From NCBI RefSeq assembly GCF_900258505.1, contig NZ_LT984895.1, positions 278,313 through 342,312 of the forward strand: 64,000 nucleotides of DNA, written 5' to 3'. Below are positions 26,865-37,400 of the stretch, piece by piece. Below the pieces are notes generated by a model. The model was not told the origin of the DNA and searched no databases. It worked only from the letters and a program-made list of their open reading frames with translations. The translations under genes were made by a program, and so were the position numbers. The number at the start of each line of letters is the position of its first letter. Position 1 is the stretch's first letter. The DNA comes from Brachybacterium timonense (GTDB lineage: Bacteria; Actinomycetota; Actinomycetes; Actinomycetales; Dermabacteraceae).

Positions 26865-29800
26865 TCAGCTGCGTGCACGCGAGAAGAGCTCGTCCACGTC
26901 GGTGACGACGTCGTAGGTCACGGATCCGTCCTGCCCGGCATTGAGAGCGGCGAAGAATCTGCGCGCTGCTGTGATCTTCGCGTTCTCGGTGCCGCGGCGC
27001 TCGATATCGGCGTGCGTCGACTTCGTCTCTGCGACGAAGAAGACGTGCTCGACGGAGCCTTCCGTGAAGGCGATCGCCCAGTCGGGGTTGTAGTCGCCCA
27101 CGGGTGTGGGGATCACGAATCCGTGAGGGAGCTTCGCGTACACAATGACGTCGTCGCTCGTGTCGAGGTCTTCGACGAAGCGTCTCTCGACTGCTGAGTC
27201 GGTGACCGCGTACTCATAGATGTGGCGGTTCAGCTTCGTGGCATGGGTGAGGTCGTACTTGGTGCGGTCGGCGGTGAACAGGGCATCGCTGTGGCGCTCC
27301 TCGCGCAGTGAGTAGCGGAGGTTCTCGAGGATCAGGGTGGCCTTTTGCTCGTTGATGATCCGTGCGCTCTCCCGCAGGAACTGCTCTGGGTTCTGTGCGA
27401 AGCGGGCGAAGGTGTTCGGTGTGATGCGGCTGAGGATCGTGCCGATCGTCCGGCGGGTCAGGGCGGTGTGCTCGGCGAGCTCACCGATGAGGTCGTAGGC
27501 CACGGATGATTCGACGGTGTCGACGGGTGTCTCGCTGGAATGCGCTGCGCGGGAGAAGCTGCGTCCATCGCCGACGTCGTCCGAGGTCATCGAGACGTTC
27601 TGTGCTCCGCGGTCCACGCGGTACGTCATCCGATCCACGTGGAGGCCGTGGTCAAGGGCGGCGACAGAGGACGTGATGAGGGTCTGCGTATCGAAGTCGA
27701 CGTGGTAGGTAGCCCGGCGGTTGATCCGTGACCAGAGCTCACGGAATGTCGGCCCGTCGAACAGTTCCTTGTTCAAGGGGATCGGCTTGGCTCTGCGATC
27801 GTCGGTGGGGGCTGGGATATCGATGACGAGTGAGTCGACGATCTGGGTGACCTGGTAGTGGTAGGGCTCCAGGGCCTCGGGAAGCGCGGGCATCGGATCA
27901 AGGGTGTCGCGTTGGTGCCACAGATCGGTGAGGCGGTCATCGAGGTCGATGAAGTCGTTCTTGGCGAGCCAGCGGCACAGCTGTTTGGCTTCGAGCTCGG
28001 TGATGGCGTGCTCGACTCCGGTGGTGGGGTGGGTGATCTTCTTCCCGGTGAAGAATTCGGGCGTTGCGGCGCGCGGCCGCGATGCGAGGGTTTCGGAGAT
28101 CTCTTTCTGCAGCCCGGTGACGAACTCGGTGTAGCTCTCATCGGTGACGACGGTGAGTTCATTGACCTCGTGTACGCGGGCGGGGTCGTCCACGCGCTCG
28201 CCGGCCTGGTTGACGCAGAGCCGCAGCCCGCGACCGATTTCCTGGCGGCGGGAGATGGTGCTGTCGGATTTCTTGAGCATGCCCATCACGAACACGTTGG
28301 GGTTGTCCCAGCCTTCGCGCAGCGCGGAGTGGGAGAACAGGAACCGCACGGGCTCGCTCTGGGAGAGCAGGCGTTCCTTGTCTTTGAGGATCAGGTCGTA
28401 AGCGGATTCGTCGGTGGCAAGGCCCTTGTCTTCGCCGCGGCCGGCGATCTTCGGGTCGATCAGCCGGTTGGTTTTCTTGTCCACGGAGAAGTAGCCCGCA
28501 TGCACGGCGGAGGCTGTGTCGCGTTGGAGGAAGGCCAGGTAGTCCGCTTCGGCGTCATGGAGGGCGAGGGACTGCTGGAGCTCGCTGACGGCCCGCTGGT
28601 ATTCCTCTTCGAAGATCCGGGCGTAGGTGCCGAGCGTGTCCTCACGCGTGTAGTCGCGGTAATGGGCGACTTCGTCGATGAAGAACAGGGAGAGCACCTT
28701 GATGCCCTCCGCGAAGAGCGAGCGTTCCTTCGTGAGGTGAGCGTCGATGACTTCGCGGATCTGGATCCGGCGTTTGGTCTCGTCCACCACGGTGTTCGCG
28801 GTGATCTGACCACTGTCGATCACGGCGCCGTTGCTGAGCTCGACCACGTCCTGCACAGCGTCGATGTCGGTGATGAACAGGCCGCGGTATGCCTCGATGC
28901 CGCCGGACACGTCGTACAGGTTGGTGCCGTGGTCGAGCAGCCGCATGGTTCTGCGGATCGCCCCGGTGGGGGACTTCGTTTCGATCTCCATGCGGGCGCG
29001 CGGTGCGCGACCTGCGGCGATTTCGATGGAGTCGAGGTACATGTAGGCGTCGAGCCCGGCGATGCCGTGCACGGTGATGCCGCGAACGGCGATGCGTTTG
29101 ACGAGCTTTTGGTTGTAGGCGTCGACGGCGTCGAGTCGGTGGATGAGGGTGCGCGGCACTTTGTGCGTGGCGGAGTAGCGCAGGATGAACAGGCTGTTGA
29201 AGCGGGCGAGCGCATCGAGGGTCTTCTTCGCTTCGAGCCGCTGTGGTTCGTCGATGATGACGATCGGACGGTTCGCAGCGATCACGTCGATCGGCCTGCG
29301 GGACTGGAAGTCGTCGAGCACTTCGTAGATGCGCCGGGCGTCTTTGCCGGTGGCGTTGAAGGCCTGAATATTGATGATCATGACTCGGATGCCGGCATCC
29401 GAGCTGAAGGTCTCGATCTCGTGGAGGCGGCTGGAGTTGTAGACGAAGGCGCGCGGTGTGGTGCCGTAGTCCTGCTGGAAGTGTGCGGCGGTGAGCTCGA
29501 AGCTCTTGAGCACGCCTTCGCGGATCGCAACAGAGGGCACGACGACGATGAACTTCGACCACCCGTACTGCTTGTGCAGCTCCATGATCGTCTTGATGTA
29601 GACGTAGGTCTTTCCGGTTCCGGTCTCCATCTCGATGTCGAGGTTGGGGGCCGACGGGGCAGCGGGGCTGTGCGCGAGGGCCGTGCTGGTGGCTAGCCGG
29701 CGCCGCGGGTCGGTCTGGACGGCGTGGATGTTGGCGAGTAGTTCGGCCTCGGACAGTTCGAGTTCGGCGTTGCGGAATCCGGAGTCGTCCGAGGAGATCT

Positions 29801-29924
29801 GGCGACGAGCCCCGGGGTCGACGCGGTAGCGGGTGGGGTCGCGGCGTGGCTGGCCGGTGAAGCAGTCGACCACGGCGTCGACGGCGTCGGCCTGGAACTG
29901 CTGGTGCTTGAACTGGAGCTTCAC
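26865..29924 (-). CDS. Type III restriction enzyme, Res helicase-nuclease subunit
   Basis: The 1019-residue protein is the restriction subunit of a type III system. It has a superfamily-2 helicase core: Walker A METGTGKT (about 99-106), Walker B box DEPQR (225-229), an SAT motif (LRYSATHK) and motif VI QEIGRGLRL. The C-terminal endonuclease of PD-(D/E)xK type is visible as NPDWA (about 946-950) and AETKS (about 965-969). It starts at GTG 29924 with TGAGGT upstream. It requires Mod (31716-33704) for site recognition and cuts DNA away from unmethylated head-to-head sites after ATP-driven movement. A 124-bp AT-rich gap separates it from the upstream gene of the same operon. Confidence 0.95.
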   Translation of the reverse strand: MKLQFKHQQFQADAVDAVVDCFTGQPRRDPTRYRVDPGARRQISSDDSGFRNAELELSEAELLANIHAVQTDPRRRLATSTALAHSPAAPSAPNLDIEMETGTGKTYVYIKTIMELHKQYGWSKFIVVVPSVAIREGVLKSFELTAAHFQQDYGTTPRAFVYNSSRLHEIETFSSDAGIRVMIINIQAFNATGKDARRIYEVLDDFQSRRPIDVIAANRPIVIIDEPQRLEAKKTLDALARFNSLFILRYSATHKVPRTLIHRLDAVDAYNQKLVKRIAVRGITVHGIAGLDAYMYLDSIEIAAGRAPRARMEIETKSPTGAIRRTMRLLDHGTNLYDVSGGIEAYRGLFITDIDAVQDVVELSNGAVIDSGQITANTVVDETKRRIQIREVIDAHLTKERSLFAEGIKVLSLFFIDEVAHYRDYTREDTLGTYARIFEEEYQRAVSELQQSLALHDAEADYLAFLQRDTASAVHAGYFSVDKKTNRLIDPKIAGRGEDKGLATDESAYDLILKDKERLLSQSEPVRFLFSHSALREGWDNPNVFVMGMLKKSDSTISRRQEIGRGLRLCVNQAGERVDDPARVHEVNELTVVTDESYTEFVTGLQKEISETLASRPRAATPEFFTGKKITHPTTGVEHAITELEAKQLCRWLAKNDFIDLDDRLTDLWHQRDTLDPMPALPEALEPYHYQVTQIVDSLVIDIPAPTDDRRAKPIPLNKELFDGPTFRELWSRINRRATYHVDFDTQTLITSSVAALDHGLHVDRMTYRVDRGAQNVSMTSDDVGDGRSFSRAAHSSETPVDTVESSVAYDLIGELAEHTALTRRTIGTILSRITPNTFARFAQNPEQFLRESARIINEQKATLILENLRYSLREERHSDALFTADRTKYDLTHATKLNRHIYEYAVTDSAVERRFVEDLDTSDDVIVYAKLPHGFVIPTPVGDYNPDWAIAFTEGSVEHVFFVAETKSTHADIERRGTENAKITAARRFFAALNAGQDGSVTYDVVTDVDELFSRARS

Positions 29925-29969
29925 GGTGACCTCAGGGGGCTTGCTTAACTACACACAACTGCGCGGTGC

Positions 29970-30014
29970 AAAAATCAACGATGACCTGCGGTGATGCTGC
30001 CGTCACTGATTTTT
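29970..30014. promoter_or_regulatory. AT-rich inverted repeat in the gap before res
   Basis: AAAAATCA (29970-29977) and TGATTTTT (30007-30014) form a perfect 8-bp inverted repeat with a 29-base spacer. The gap is much richer in A+T than its surroundings. It lies upstream of res on the minus strand and may be a promoter/operator region or a weak terminator for the preceding gene. Confidence 0.4.
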
Positions 30015-30048
30015 CGATGGTTCTGTGGCTGAAAACTGGACATTTCTA

Positions 30049-31713
30049 TCAAAGGAGCTCCCAGCGTGGGGACCCGCGCGATCCCCGGTTGACGATCACG
30101 CCTCGGCGCGCGAGCTTCTGGAGTAGGTTGTGGATCTTGTTCCGCTTCTGGTCCTGGGTGAGTGCGGTGCTCAGCAGCGGGGTGAGGAGCGTATCGATCT
30201 CTTGACGGCTGGCGTGCCCGCGGGACTCCAGGTAGTCGGTGAGGAGCTTCGCGTAGTGCTCGTCGCTCTGTGTTCTCGTGCGGACGTAGTCGGCCAGGGA
30301 GTCGGTTGTTCGGGCGACTTCAGCGCTCACATGAAGATGCGGCCTGCGTCCTTCGATGAGGTTGTTGCGACGCAGTCGCTTTACGGTGGTGTCATCGAGG
30401 GGAAGACTCTTCTGCACCCGATCCAGAGCGAGGACATCGCGCAGATCAAGATCTGTGCGGGCCATGAGCTGGCTAGTGTATTTGGCGTCGAGAACGCTGC
30501 CGTAGATCGTGACCCGTACATGGCGCGGGTCTGAGAGATCGTAGTCGGGTAGTGGCAGGTAGCGCTGGCGTTGGGACTCGTGGATTTTCCAGATGCCGTA
30601 TCCGCGGCGGTCAATCATCTTCACATCGCTCATTGCGCGGGCGAGTAGTGGGTTGCGGTAATGCTCCGGAGGGTGCGGTGTGAAGAGATAGTCTTCAACG
30701 GGGCGTCCCTCGATAAATGTTCCGGGGTTTGTGAGCACCAGTCGGTCATTGTATTCCAGCAGGCTGATGCGTTTCCCTTGAGTCCAGTCGGCGTGAGCGA
30801 GGGCGTTGTGGATGGCCTCGAGAACGGCCTCACGGTCGTACTTGGCAACTTCGGTCTGTATCAGCGTGCCAGGTCGCAGCATTCGGAGCTGGAACGTCCG
30901 GATTCGCTCCCAGATCTTCGTGGTCGTGAGCAGGAATGGAGGGGAGAAGTGCTCGTAAGCGCGGGATTCATCAGGCAGTATCCATGTGATCTCTCCGGCG
31001 TCACCGGGGATGTGATGCTGTGTCCAGGGCCTACCGAGGAGCAGGAGTGCCGCGTAGGTGAGAAGTCCTGAACGCATCAGGCCAAGGCGCGTCAGGAACT
31101 CGGACAGTGGCCAACCGGTGATGGTGGCAAACGGGATGCTGACCTGGTCGGCATAGTTGTGTTGGGCGAGACGGACCGCGTCAGGGTCGAGGTCGTCGAG
31201 GGCTGCCTCTGGGGCGGTGAGCGCGGACCAGTCTTCGATGGGGGAGAAGCGGCGGAGCTGGTCGAGCTTGTCGATCGAGAGGGCGACGAGTGAGTCGCCT
31301 GCGCGGCCGTAGTAGTGACCCTTCCACGCAACAGCTTGACCTGTGGGGGCGGCTGGGATTGCGAAGATCAGAACCCGCCCGTTCGGATGGTCGACCTCCA
31401 TGATGTTCCTGAAGGTCGCGGCGGGAGATGTGTCGTGGTGGATCTGGTGCTTGAGGCCGTCCAGTCTCTTCGGGTCAGGCCTGTAGCTGGTTCCTACGAC
31501 GGCTCGGTCCTTGTCACGAACTCCGAAGACGAGCCACGCATGGTCGGATCCGGCCAAGGACGCCTCGTTGGCCAGGGCAGAGAAGTACTTGCCGAGTTCG
31601 GAGGTGCTGAAGTCCGTCGTTGCTTCCTTGAACTCGACGACTTCGCTCTCGCCAACTGCAAGCAGATGCTCGAGCAGCTGGCGGGGTGAGGTCTCAGACG
31701 AGTTTATGGGCAT
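30049..31713 (-). CDS. Schlafen-AlbA / GHKL-ATPase / winged-helix protein in the defence island
   Basis: The 554-residue protein starts with an AlbA_2 (Schlafen AlbA) domain (ESEVVEFKEAT...GKYFSALANEAS, then WLVFGVRDKDRAVVGTSY; about residues 17-75). Next comes a GHKL-type ATP-binding module in REAVLEAIHNALAHADWTQGKRISLLEYNDRLVLTNPG (about 290-335), and the C-terminus looks like a winged helix (NKIHNLLQKLARRGVIVNRG). AlbA_2 proteins are often called transcriptional regulators, but some belong to anti-phage systems. It starts two bases after the mod stop, so it is made with the methyltransferase. Regulation of the island, or an ATP-dependent effector or sensor, are both possible. Confidence 0.85.
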   Translation of the reverse strand: MPINSSETSPRQLLEHLLAVGESEVVEFKEATTDFSTSELGKYFSALANEASLAGSDHAWLVFGVRDKDRAVVGTSYRPDPKRLDGLKHQIHHDTSPAATFRNIMEVDHPNGRVLIFAIPAAPTGQAVAWKGHYYGRAGDSLVALSIDKLDQLRRFSPIEDWSALTAPEAALDDLDPDAVRLAQHNYADQVSIPFATITGWPLSEFLTRLGLMRSGLLTYAALLLLGRPWTQHHIPGDAGEITWILPDESRAYEHFSPPFLLTTTKIWERIRTFQLRMLRPGTLIQTEVAKYDREAVLEAIHNALAHADWTQGKRISLLEYNDRLVLTNPGTFIEGRPVEDYLFTPHPPEHYRNPLLARAMSDVKMIDRRGYGIWKIHESQRQRYLPLPDYDLSDPRHVRVTIYGSVLDAKYTSQLMARTDLDLRDVLALDRVQKSLPLDDTTVKRLRRNNLIEGRRPHLHVSAEVARTTDSLADYVRTRTQSDEHYAKLLTDYLESRGHASRQEIDTLLTPLLSTALTQDQKRNKIHNLLQKLARRGVIVNRGSRGSPRWELL

Positions 31714-31715
31714 GC

Positions 31716-33704
31716 TCAGATGACCTTCACATCGGTCACGCTGGAGTGCTCGGTGAAGATCTGCTCCACGTTGATCCGCAGGGCGTCGCTGGTGAATGCG
31801 CTGTCCCGGAAGACGGCGCGCAGCGGCTGCAACGCCGCGATCTCGCGTGCGAGTTCTTCGGTGGCGTTCCCCTCGAAGCAGGCAACGAGCGCGCCACCAT
31901 CGACGATGAACACCTCACGCCCGGCGATCGTGGTGCGTTCAATCGGCAACGAGAGTTCCAGCCCCCAATCCAGCATGACCTGGAAGAGCAGGTCCTCGGC
32001 GGTGCGTCCGGACTTCACGCTGCTGACGAACTCCATCACATTGTCCTGGTCGTACGCCGACGGGGTGAGCGTGGTCTCGTTCATGTTCGTGGTGTCGATG
32101 CGAAATGCGCGGAAGCCGAGGTCAGGGTGCGGTGCAGCATGATTCATTGTCTCGCGAAGCTCGTTCCCGGACCGCCGGATTCTTTCCCTGCACAGCGAAG
32201 AGATCGTCTGATGCCCTGCACGCATGGCGGCAGAGTCGGATTCAAGTTCCTCGGGCAGCTGAACTGCGATCCAGCGGCGATGTCCGCCGTCTTCCGCGTT
32301 CAGAGTCATCACGGCATGAGATGTTGACCCGGAGCCAGCGAAGAAATCGAGGATGATCGCGTGCTTGTCGCCGCTTGTTGTGGCATTTATCCATGTCTTG
32401 AGGACGTCGATGTCCTTTGGGTAGTCGAAGACTCTTGCGCCCATAAGACGCGACAAAGAGTCGCTCGCTGGGGCTCGCTCCTGAGAAATAACTGGGCGGA
32501 TGGCCTGATGGCTCATATCTCGGAGGAGTCTCTTGAATCTTGGTGTTGTAGTTTCGTCCTCACCAAAAAGTATATGACCATCCTTTATTCTCTGATCCAT
32601 TGCGTCCTTGGTGAGCCTCCAGCCATTTCGGTGCATGGGTACCGGCTTTAGTGTGGTTGGGTGGAGTACGTCATACATGAGGTTTTTTCTGGGGTTTGGG
32701 CTGGCGAGGTTGTCCCGCGTGAAAATGTTGCCATTTGAGTCGATCTCAGAGTATGCGCGAAGTCCGGCCTCTACGTCCGGTTTTGTTTTCCACCATTCGC
32801 GAAAAAGGTTGGTCGCTTTGGCTTGGTCTCCGTCGGATAGGTCCCATGCGTTCCGGCCTGCCTCAAGAACGTCTTCATATCCAGCCTTAGGGCTTTTGAA
32901 TCTGACGTCGTTGGCGATTAGGGCACGCCTGCTCCGGGCGTAGATGAGCATATAGTCAACTCCGCCGGCAGTGAAGCGCGCATCATTCTTTCCGGAACCC
33001 TGCCACACCGCGTTTGCAAGGAAGTTGTCGCTACCGAAAATTTGATCCATCGCGGCTCGAAGATTGGCGTGCTCGCCATCGTCGATCGCGGCGATGATGA
33101 CGCCATCCTCGGTGAGTAAGTTCCGCGCCAGCTTCAGGCGTGGATACATCATGCTCAGCCAGTCCGAGTGGAAACGCCCGTTGGACTCCGGGTTCGATGT
33201 GAGGCCCACGCCGTCCTCGTCGCGCTGACCGGAGCGCTCGAGGTAGTCCTTCGAGGTCTTCGCGAAGCTGTCGTTGTACACGAAGTCATGCCCCGTGTTG
33301 TACGGCGGGTCGATGTAGATCAGCTTGACCTTGCCCAGGTAGCTCTCCTGCAGGAGTTTCAAGGCGTCCAGGTTGTCGCCCTCGATGAAGATGTTCTTCG
33401 TGGTGTCGAAATCGACGGACTCCTCGCGCTGAGGGCGCAGCGTCTTCGCGATCGGAGCATTCGCGGCGAACAGCGCTTCTCGCTTGCCCGGCCAGTCCAG
33501 CTGGTACCGCTCCTGAGGACCCTCCACCACATGGTCGGAGAGCTCCTGGCGCAGCAGATCGAAGTCGATCCCGCGCGTCACATTCCCCTCAGCGTCGCGG
33601 GTCTCCGTCACCACAGACGGGAACAGCTCCGCCAGGCGATCAATGTTCGCTGCGGTGCCATCCGCCGAATGCATCTTCAGGTGCTCCACGTCGTACTCCT
33701 TCAT
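31716..33704 (-). CDS. Type III DNA methyltransferase, Mod subunit
   Basis: The 662-residue N6-adenine methyltransferase recognises the target and modifies it. The catalytic motif DPPY is at 132-135 and the AdoMet-binding motif FAGSGS at 455-460, in the order (DPPY before FxGxG) typical of beta-class type III Mods. The stretch between them, about residues 250-430, should contain the target-recognition domain, and its DNA (about 32300-32960) is clearly poorer in G+C than either flank, a sign of exchange. The ATG overlaps the stop of the DUF4391 gene (ATGA). It works as a dimer and guides the Res subunit. Confidence 0.95.
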   Translation of the reverse strand: MKEYDVEHLKMHSADGTAANIDRLAELFPSVVTETRDAEGNVTRGIDFDLLRQELSDHVVEGPQERYQLDWPGKREALFAANAPIAKTLRPQREESVDFDTTKNIFIEGDNLDALKLLQESYLGKVKLIYIDPPYNTGHDFVYNDSFAKTSKDYLERSGQRDEDGVGLTSNPESNGRFHSDWLSMMYPRLKLARNLLTEDGVIIAAIDDGEHANLRAAMDQIFGSDNFLANAVWQGSGKNDARFTAGGVDYMLIYARSRRALIANDVRFKSPKAGYEDVLEAGRNAWDLSDGDQAKATNLFREWWKTKPDVEAGLRAYSEIDSNGNIFTRDNLASPNPRKNLMYDVLHPTTLKPVPMHRNGWRLTKDAMDQRIKDGHILFGEDETTTPRFKRLLRDMSHQAIRPVISQERAPASDSLSRLMGARVFDYPKDIDVLKTWINATTSGDKHAIILDFFAGSGSTSHAVMTLNAEDGGHRRWIAVQLPEELESDSAAMRAGHQTISSLCRERIRRSGNELRETMNHAAPHPDLGFRAFRIDTTNMNETTLTPSAYDQDNVMEFVSSVKSGRTAEDLLFQVMLDWGLELSLPIERTTIAGREVFIVDGGALVACFEGNATEELAREIAALQPLRAVFRDSAFTSDALRINVEQIFTEHSSVTDVKVI

Positions 33705-34408
33705 CGGGCATCAGGGCCTGGGCCCACCTCGAGCGCTGTACGCGCTGCCTGCAACGAGCGCAGTTCGCGATGCAGCTCCACTCGACGGTTGAACTGCACC
33801 TCGCGACGCATACGCGACTCCACCTGCGTGATCTGGCGATCAAGATGGCCAGCTTCCCTCATTGTGGCAGCGACCTGGGACACACGAGCGCTACGCGGGC
33901 ACACCACCGGGAGGATCGGCGCCAGAACAGCCAGATACAGCAGTTCCAGATCCGCCGCCGCAGGAAGCGGGCGCCGGGCAGCCGTGGCCGCCTCCCACGG
34001 TCCGGCCGCCATCGGCACCTTCACCGTCGAACCGGCACGTTCCCGCGGGAACGCGACCATGCGTGACTCACGTCCTGCCACGCCGTCCCGCGCGAGCTCC
34101 AGCACCGTCACATGAGGGATCGCCCGGTCGATCAGCGCAAGCACATCCGCAGGCAGATCGTCTGCCCGCAGGTCAATCTCGACGATCACGAACTCCGGCA
34201 CAGCCTCTGTTCCGCCCAGGCCCATCAGCGCGGGGGACAGTGAATACGCCCACCGGATCTGCTCAACATCCTCGGTGAGCGCGGTGCGCAGCGCCGTTGG
34301 AGCTGCCGACCTGCCAGCGAGCTGACGCTTAGGAATCACTCGCCCCATCCGTGCCGCCTCGGGCCAGCGCACCAGGCTGGAAGACGCCAGCTGAGCGTGA
34401 TCAGTCAT
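33701..34408 (-). CDS. DUF4391 protein of the helicase/type III R-M island
   Basis: The 235-residue protein fits DUF4391, a family of unknown activity found beside SNF2-like helicases and type III methyltransferases. The segments VIPKRQLA, EQIRWAYSLSPALMGL, EFVIVEIDLRAD and IDRAIPHVTVLEL follow the family pattern. The C-terminus (ITQVESRMRREVQFNRRVELHRELRSL) is predicted to be a long charged helix or coiled coil. ATG 34408 has GGAG five bases upstream; a GTG at 34414 is possible but too close to that RBS. It overlaps the helicase stop by eight bases and the mod start by four, so all three are coupled. Confidence 0.85.
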   Translation of the reverse strand: MTDHAQLASSSLVRWPEAARMGRVIPKRQLAGRSAAPTALRTALTEDVEQIRWAYSLSPALMGLGGTEAVPEFVIVEIDLRADDLPADVLALIDRAIPHVTVLELARDGVAGRESRMVAFPRERAGSTVKVPMAAGPWEAATAARRPLPAAADLELLYLAVLAPILPVVCPRSARVSQVAATMREAGHLDRQITQVESRMRREVQFNRRVELHRELRSLQAARTALEVGPGPDAR

Positions 34409-37400
34409 CAGCACTCCGGATCGCCACGAACGCCGTCAGCTCCACAGCATCCAGATCGGCACGTGCCTGCGGCGGTGCAGCGGTCATCCCTGGCATGAAC
34501 AGGCTATCCATCACACTGCGCTCCTCAGCCTCCGTGATCGACGCGATCGCAGTGGATAGCAGCCGCGAATAGTTCCCCATACGGGCGCCGTCGGCCGTCT
34601 GGATGTTGAACGGCTCGAACACGGCCGGGATCGGATCAGCGTGCGCGCGGCATGCCATCCGCAGCAGCTCCAGAACACGTCGCGGATTCGTATGCGGCAC
34701 CACCACCTCCCCGCCCTCATCGAGATACACGAGGTAGTGAGGATGCAGCTGGTTCCTGCCCGACGTCGCATCGTCGGCCTTCACCCAGCGCAACGCGAAG
34801 ATCACACCCGGAACCAGCCCCTTCTCCGGGGCGGCGGGCACCACCGTGTGCAGGCCCCGCGGTGCCGTGGCCACAGAATCGTCATCGCGGCAGTGCGACT
34901 GCAGATCCATGTGGAAATCGTTCAAGCCCAGATCCGTGATCGAGACACCAGAGCGGGTGTCCTCCAGATCCACGATCTCGTGCTGAAGGCGCTCCAGCTG
35001 CCGCCGACGGAACGCGGCCTCATGTGACTCCGCGGGATCCAACAGGTTGTCATCCCCGGTTGCCGCCAGATTCGTGATTCGCATCCGGCTCTCCACACGC
35101 TCCACCAGTCGGATGTACTGATCCAAATCCACGTCGGGCCAGAAGTTCACCAGCTGGATCCGTTCGTTCGTCGACCCGATGCGATCCACACGCCCGAAAC
35201 GCTGCACGATCCGCACCGGGTTCCAGTGGATGTCGTAGTTGACCACCATGTCGCAATCCTGGAGGTTCTGGCCCTCACTGATGCAGTCCGTCGCGATCAG
35301 GACATCAACCTCTCGCGTATCCCCTGGCATGAGAACATCCCGCCGCTTCGAGCGTGGAGAGAAGAGTGTCAGTGCATCCGCGAAATCGATGCCTTTGCCC
35401 AGAGTCGATCGTGCGGCCGAGGCCCCACCGGTCACCAGCGCCGTATGGAGGCCGCCCCGCTGCAACGCTGGGGCGACGTTGTCGTACAGGTACTCCGCGG
35501 TGTCAGCGAACGCCGTGAACACCAGGATCTTCCGGTTCCCGTTATTGAGCGGGGACGCGATCTTCTCATCGATCACAGACATCAGCGCCCGCAGCTTCGC
35601 GTCACGGTCCGCATCGATGCCGGCTAGACCCTCCAGCAGCCCCGTGAGGATGAGCTCGTCGGCCTCGAGATCAGCACGGAAGCTCACATCGTCCAGGTCA
35701 TCCAGGTGGATCTTGACCGTGCGGCCCACATGCGTGGGCACCGTGAGGTCATCCTGGGCATCCTCATCGAGGTTCTCCCAGTCCACGGCCTCCTCGAGGG
35801 GCTGGCTGGCATTCAGCGCCGCAAGATCGCTCTGCACCTGATCCAGCACGTTCTGCAGTGTGCGACGGAATGCCTCGACAGAGCTCTCCAGGCGCTTCAG
35901 CAGGTTCGTTGTCATGAGCCGTTTGATGCCCTGTTCGCGTGAGTGAGCCCCGAGATTCGAGATGTCGCCCTTGCGGCTGTTCTGGCCTGCGCCCGCATTG
36001 CCGTACTCCTGCTCGTAGGCCGCCAGACGACTGGGATGCACATAGCTCAGCGGCGTGTACGTCGCGAGCGTGAGATCCGCGAGCCGATCAGCGATCTGTT
36101 CGAAACCTGGCACATCCTCCAGAGTGGTCAGTGCCGGGCGCTCCGAGCGGGGAGGCATGCGCGTGGGGAACGACCCGATCGCGGAGGTGTCGTAGAACTC
36201 CGTCACCTGCTTGCGGGACCGCGCGATCGTGACCGCATCGAGCACGGTGAAGAAGTCCATGTCCAGCATTCGCAGCAGGGCTGTGGTGCTGCGGTCCTCC
36301 GCAGGGCGCTTCGACCAGTCATTGAAGGCCGTCTGCGCACGACGGAACACCTCATCGAGAGTCGTCCCCAGATTCATCTGGGCAGCGACCTGCTCCTCTA
36401 TGCCGTCAACCGCAAGGTTCAGCTGATTTCGCAGGTCGAGGAAGCGGTTGTTCACCGGCGTGGCGGAGAGCATCAGAACCTTCGTGGCCACACCCTCGCG
36501 GATCACCTTGCGCAGCAGCGCGTCGTACCGCGTCTCGCGGTCCTCATGATGGATCGCGTTGCGGAAGTTGTGGGACTCATCGATGACCACAAGGTCATAG
36601 TTGCCCCAGTTGAAGTCGCGGAGCGCCTGACCCATCGATTCGCCGCGGTCGCGCTGCAGGTCGGTGTGTGCGAGAACGTCGAAGCGGAACCTGTCCTCCG
36701 CCAAAGGATTGGAGCGCCGGTTCTGCCGGAACGTGAGCCAGTTGTCGCACAGCTTCTTCGGAGCCAGGACCAGCACCCTGTCGTTGCGCTCCTCGTAGTA
36801 CTTGATGACCGCAAGAGCGGTGAAGGTCTTGCCCAGGCCCACGCTGTCCGCCAGGATGCAGCCGTTGAATCGCTCGAGCTTGTTGATCAGGCCGGTGGCG
36901 GCATCAGCCTGGAAGTCGTACAGGGCCTTCCACACGGCGCTGTCGCGGTAGCCGGTGTGCTCGTTGGGGAGCGCGTCCGTGAAGACCTCGGTGAGGAACT
37001 CGGCGAAGACCGAGTACAACACCACGTAGTAGAGGAACTGCGGTGGATTCTCGGCGAACACACGGCCGATCTGGGCCGCAATCTCCTCGGTGATGTCCCG
37101 CGAGAGCTCCGAGTCCTCCCACAGCGCCTCAAAGCGCTGGAGGAACTGCGGGACCGAGTCAGCGTCGAGCGTCGTGATCAGCTGCGAGTAGCCAGCTGAG
37201 GGTGAGAGCCCAAGATCCACCGTGGTGAAATCCGTGAATCCGACGTACCCCATGCGGTCGCTGATCATTGCGGCAGGCTGCTGCCGCGGAGCGTTCGACG
37301 CACGGAACGAGGCCTTTCGACGCACCCAGTTGGCGCACTCGCGTGCAATGTGGCGCTGGGTGAGCTCATTGCGCAGACGCAGCTCGAACTCCGTGCCATA

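Noticed and set aside
27858-29696. 612-residue plus-strand frame inside res
   Set aside because: Antisense to the type III Res gene, which has complete helicase and nuclease motifs; the frame's translation has repetitive Val/Gly/Asp/Glu composition and no family pattern.
35943-37199. 418-residue plus-strand frame inside the helicase gene
   Set aside because: Antisense to the SNF2-like helicase with all motor motifs; no similarity seen in the frame itself.
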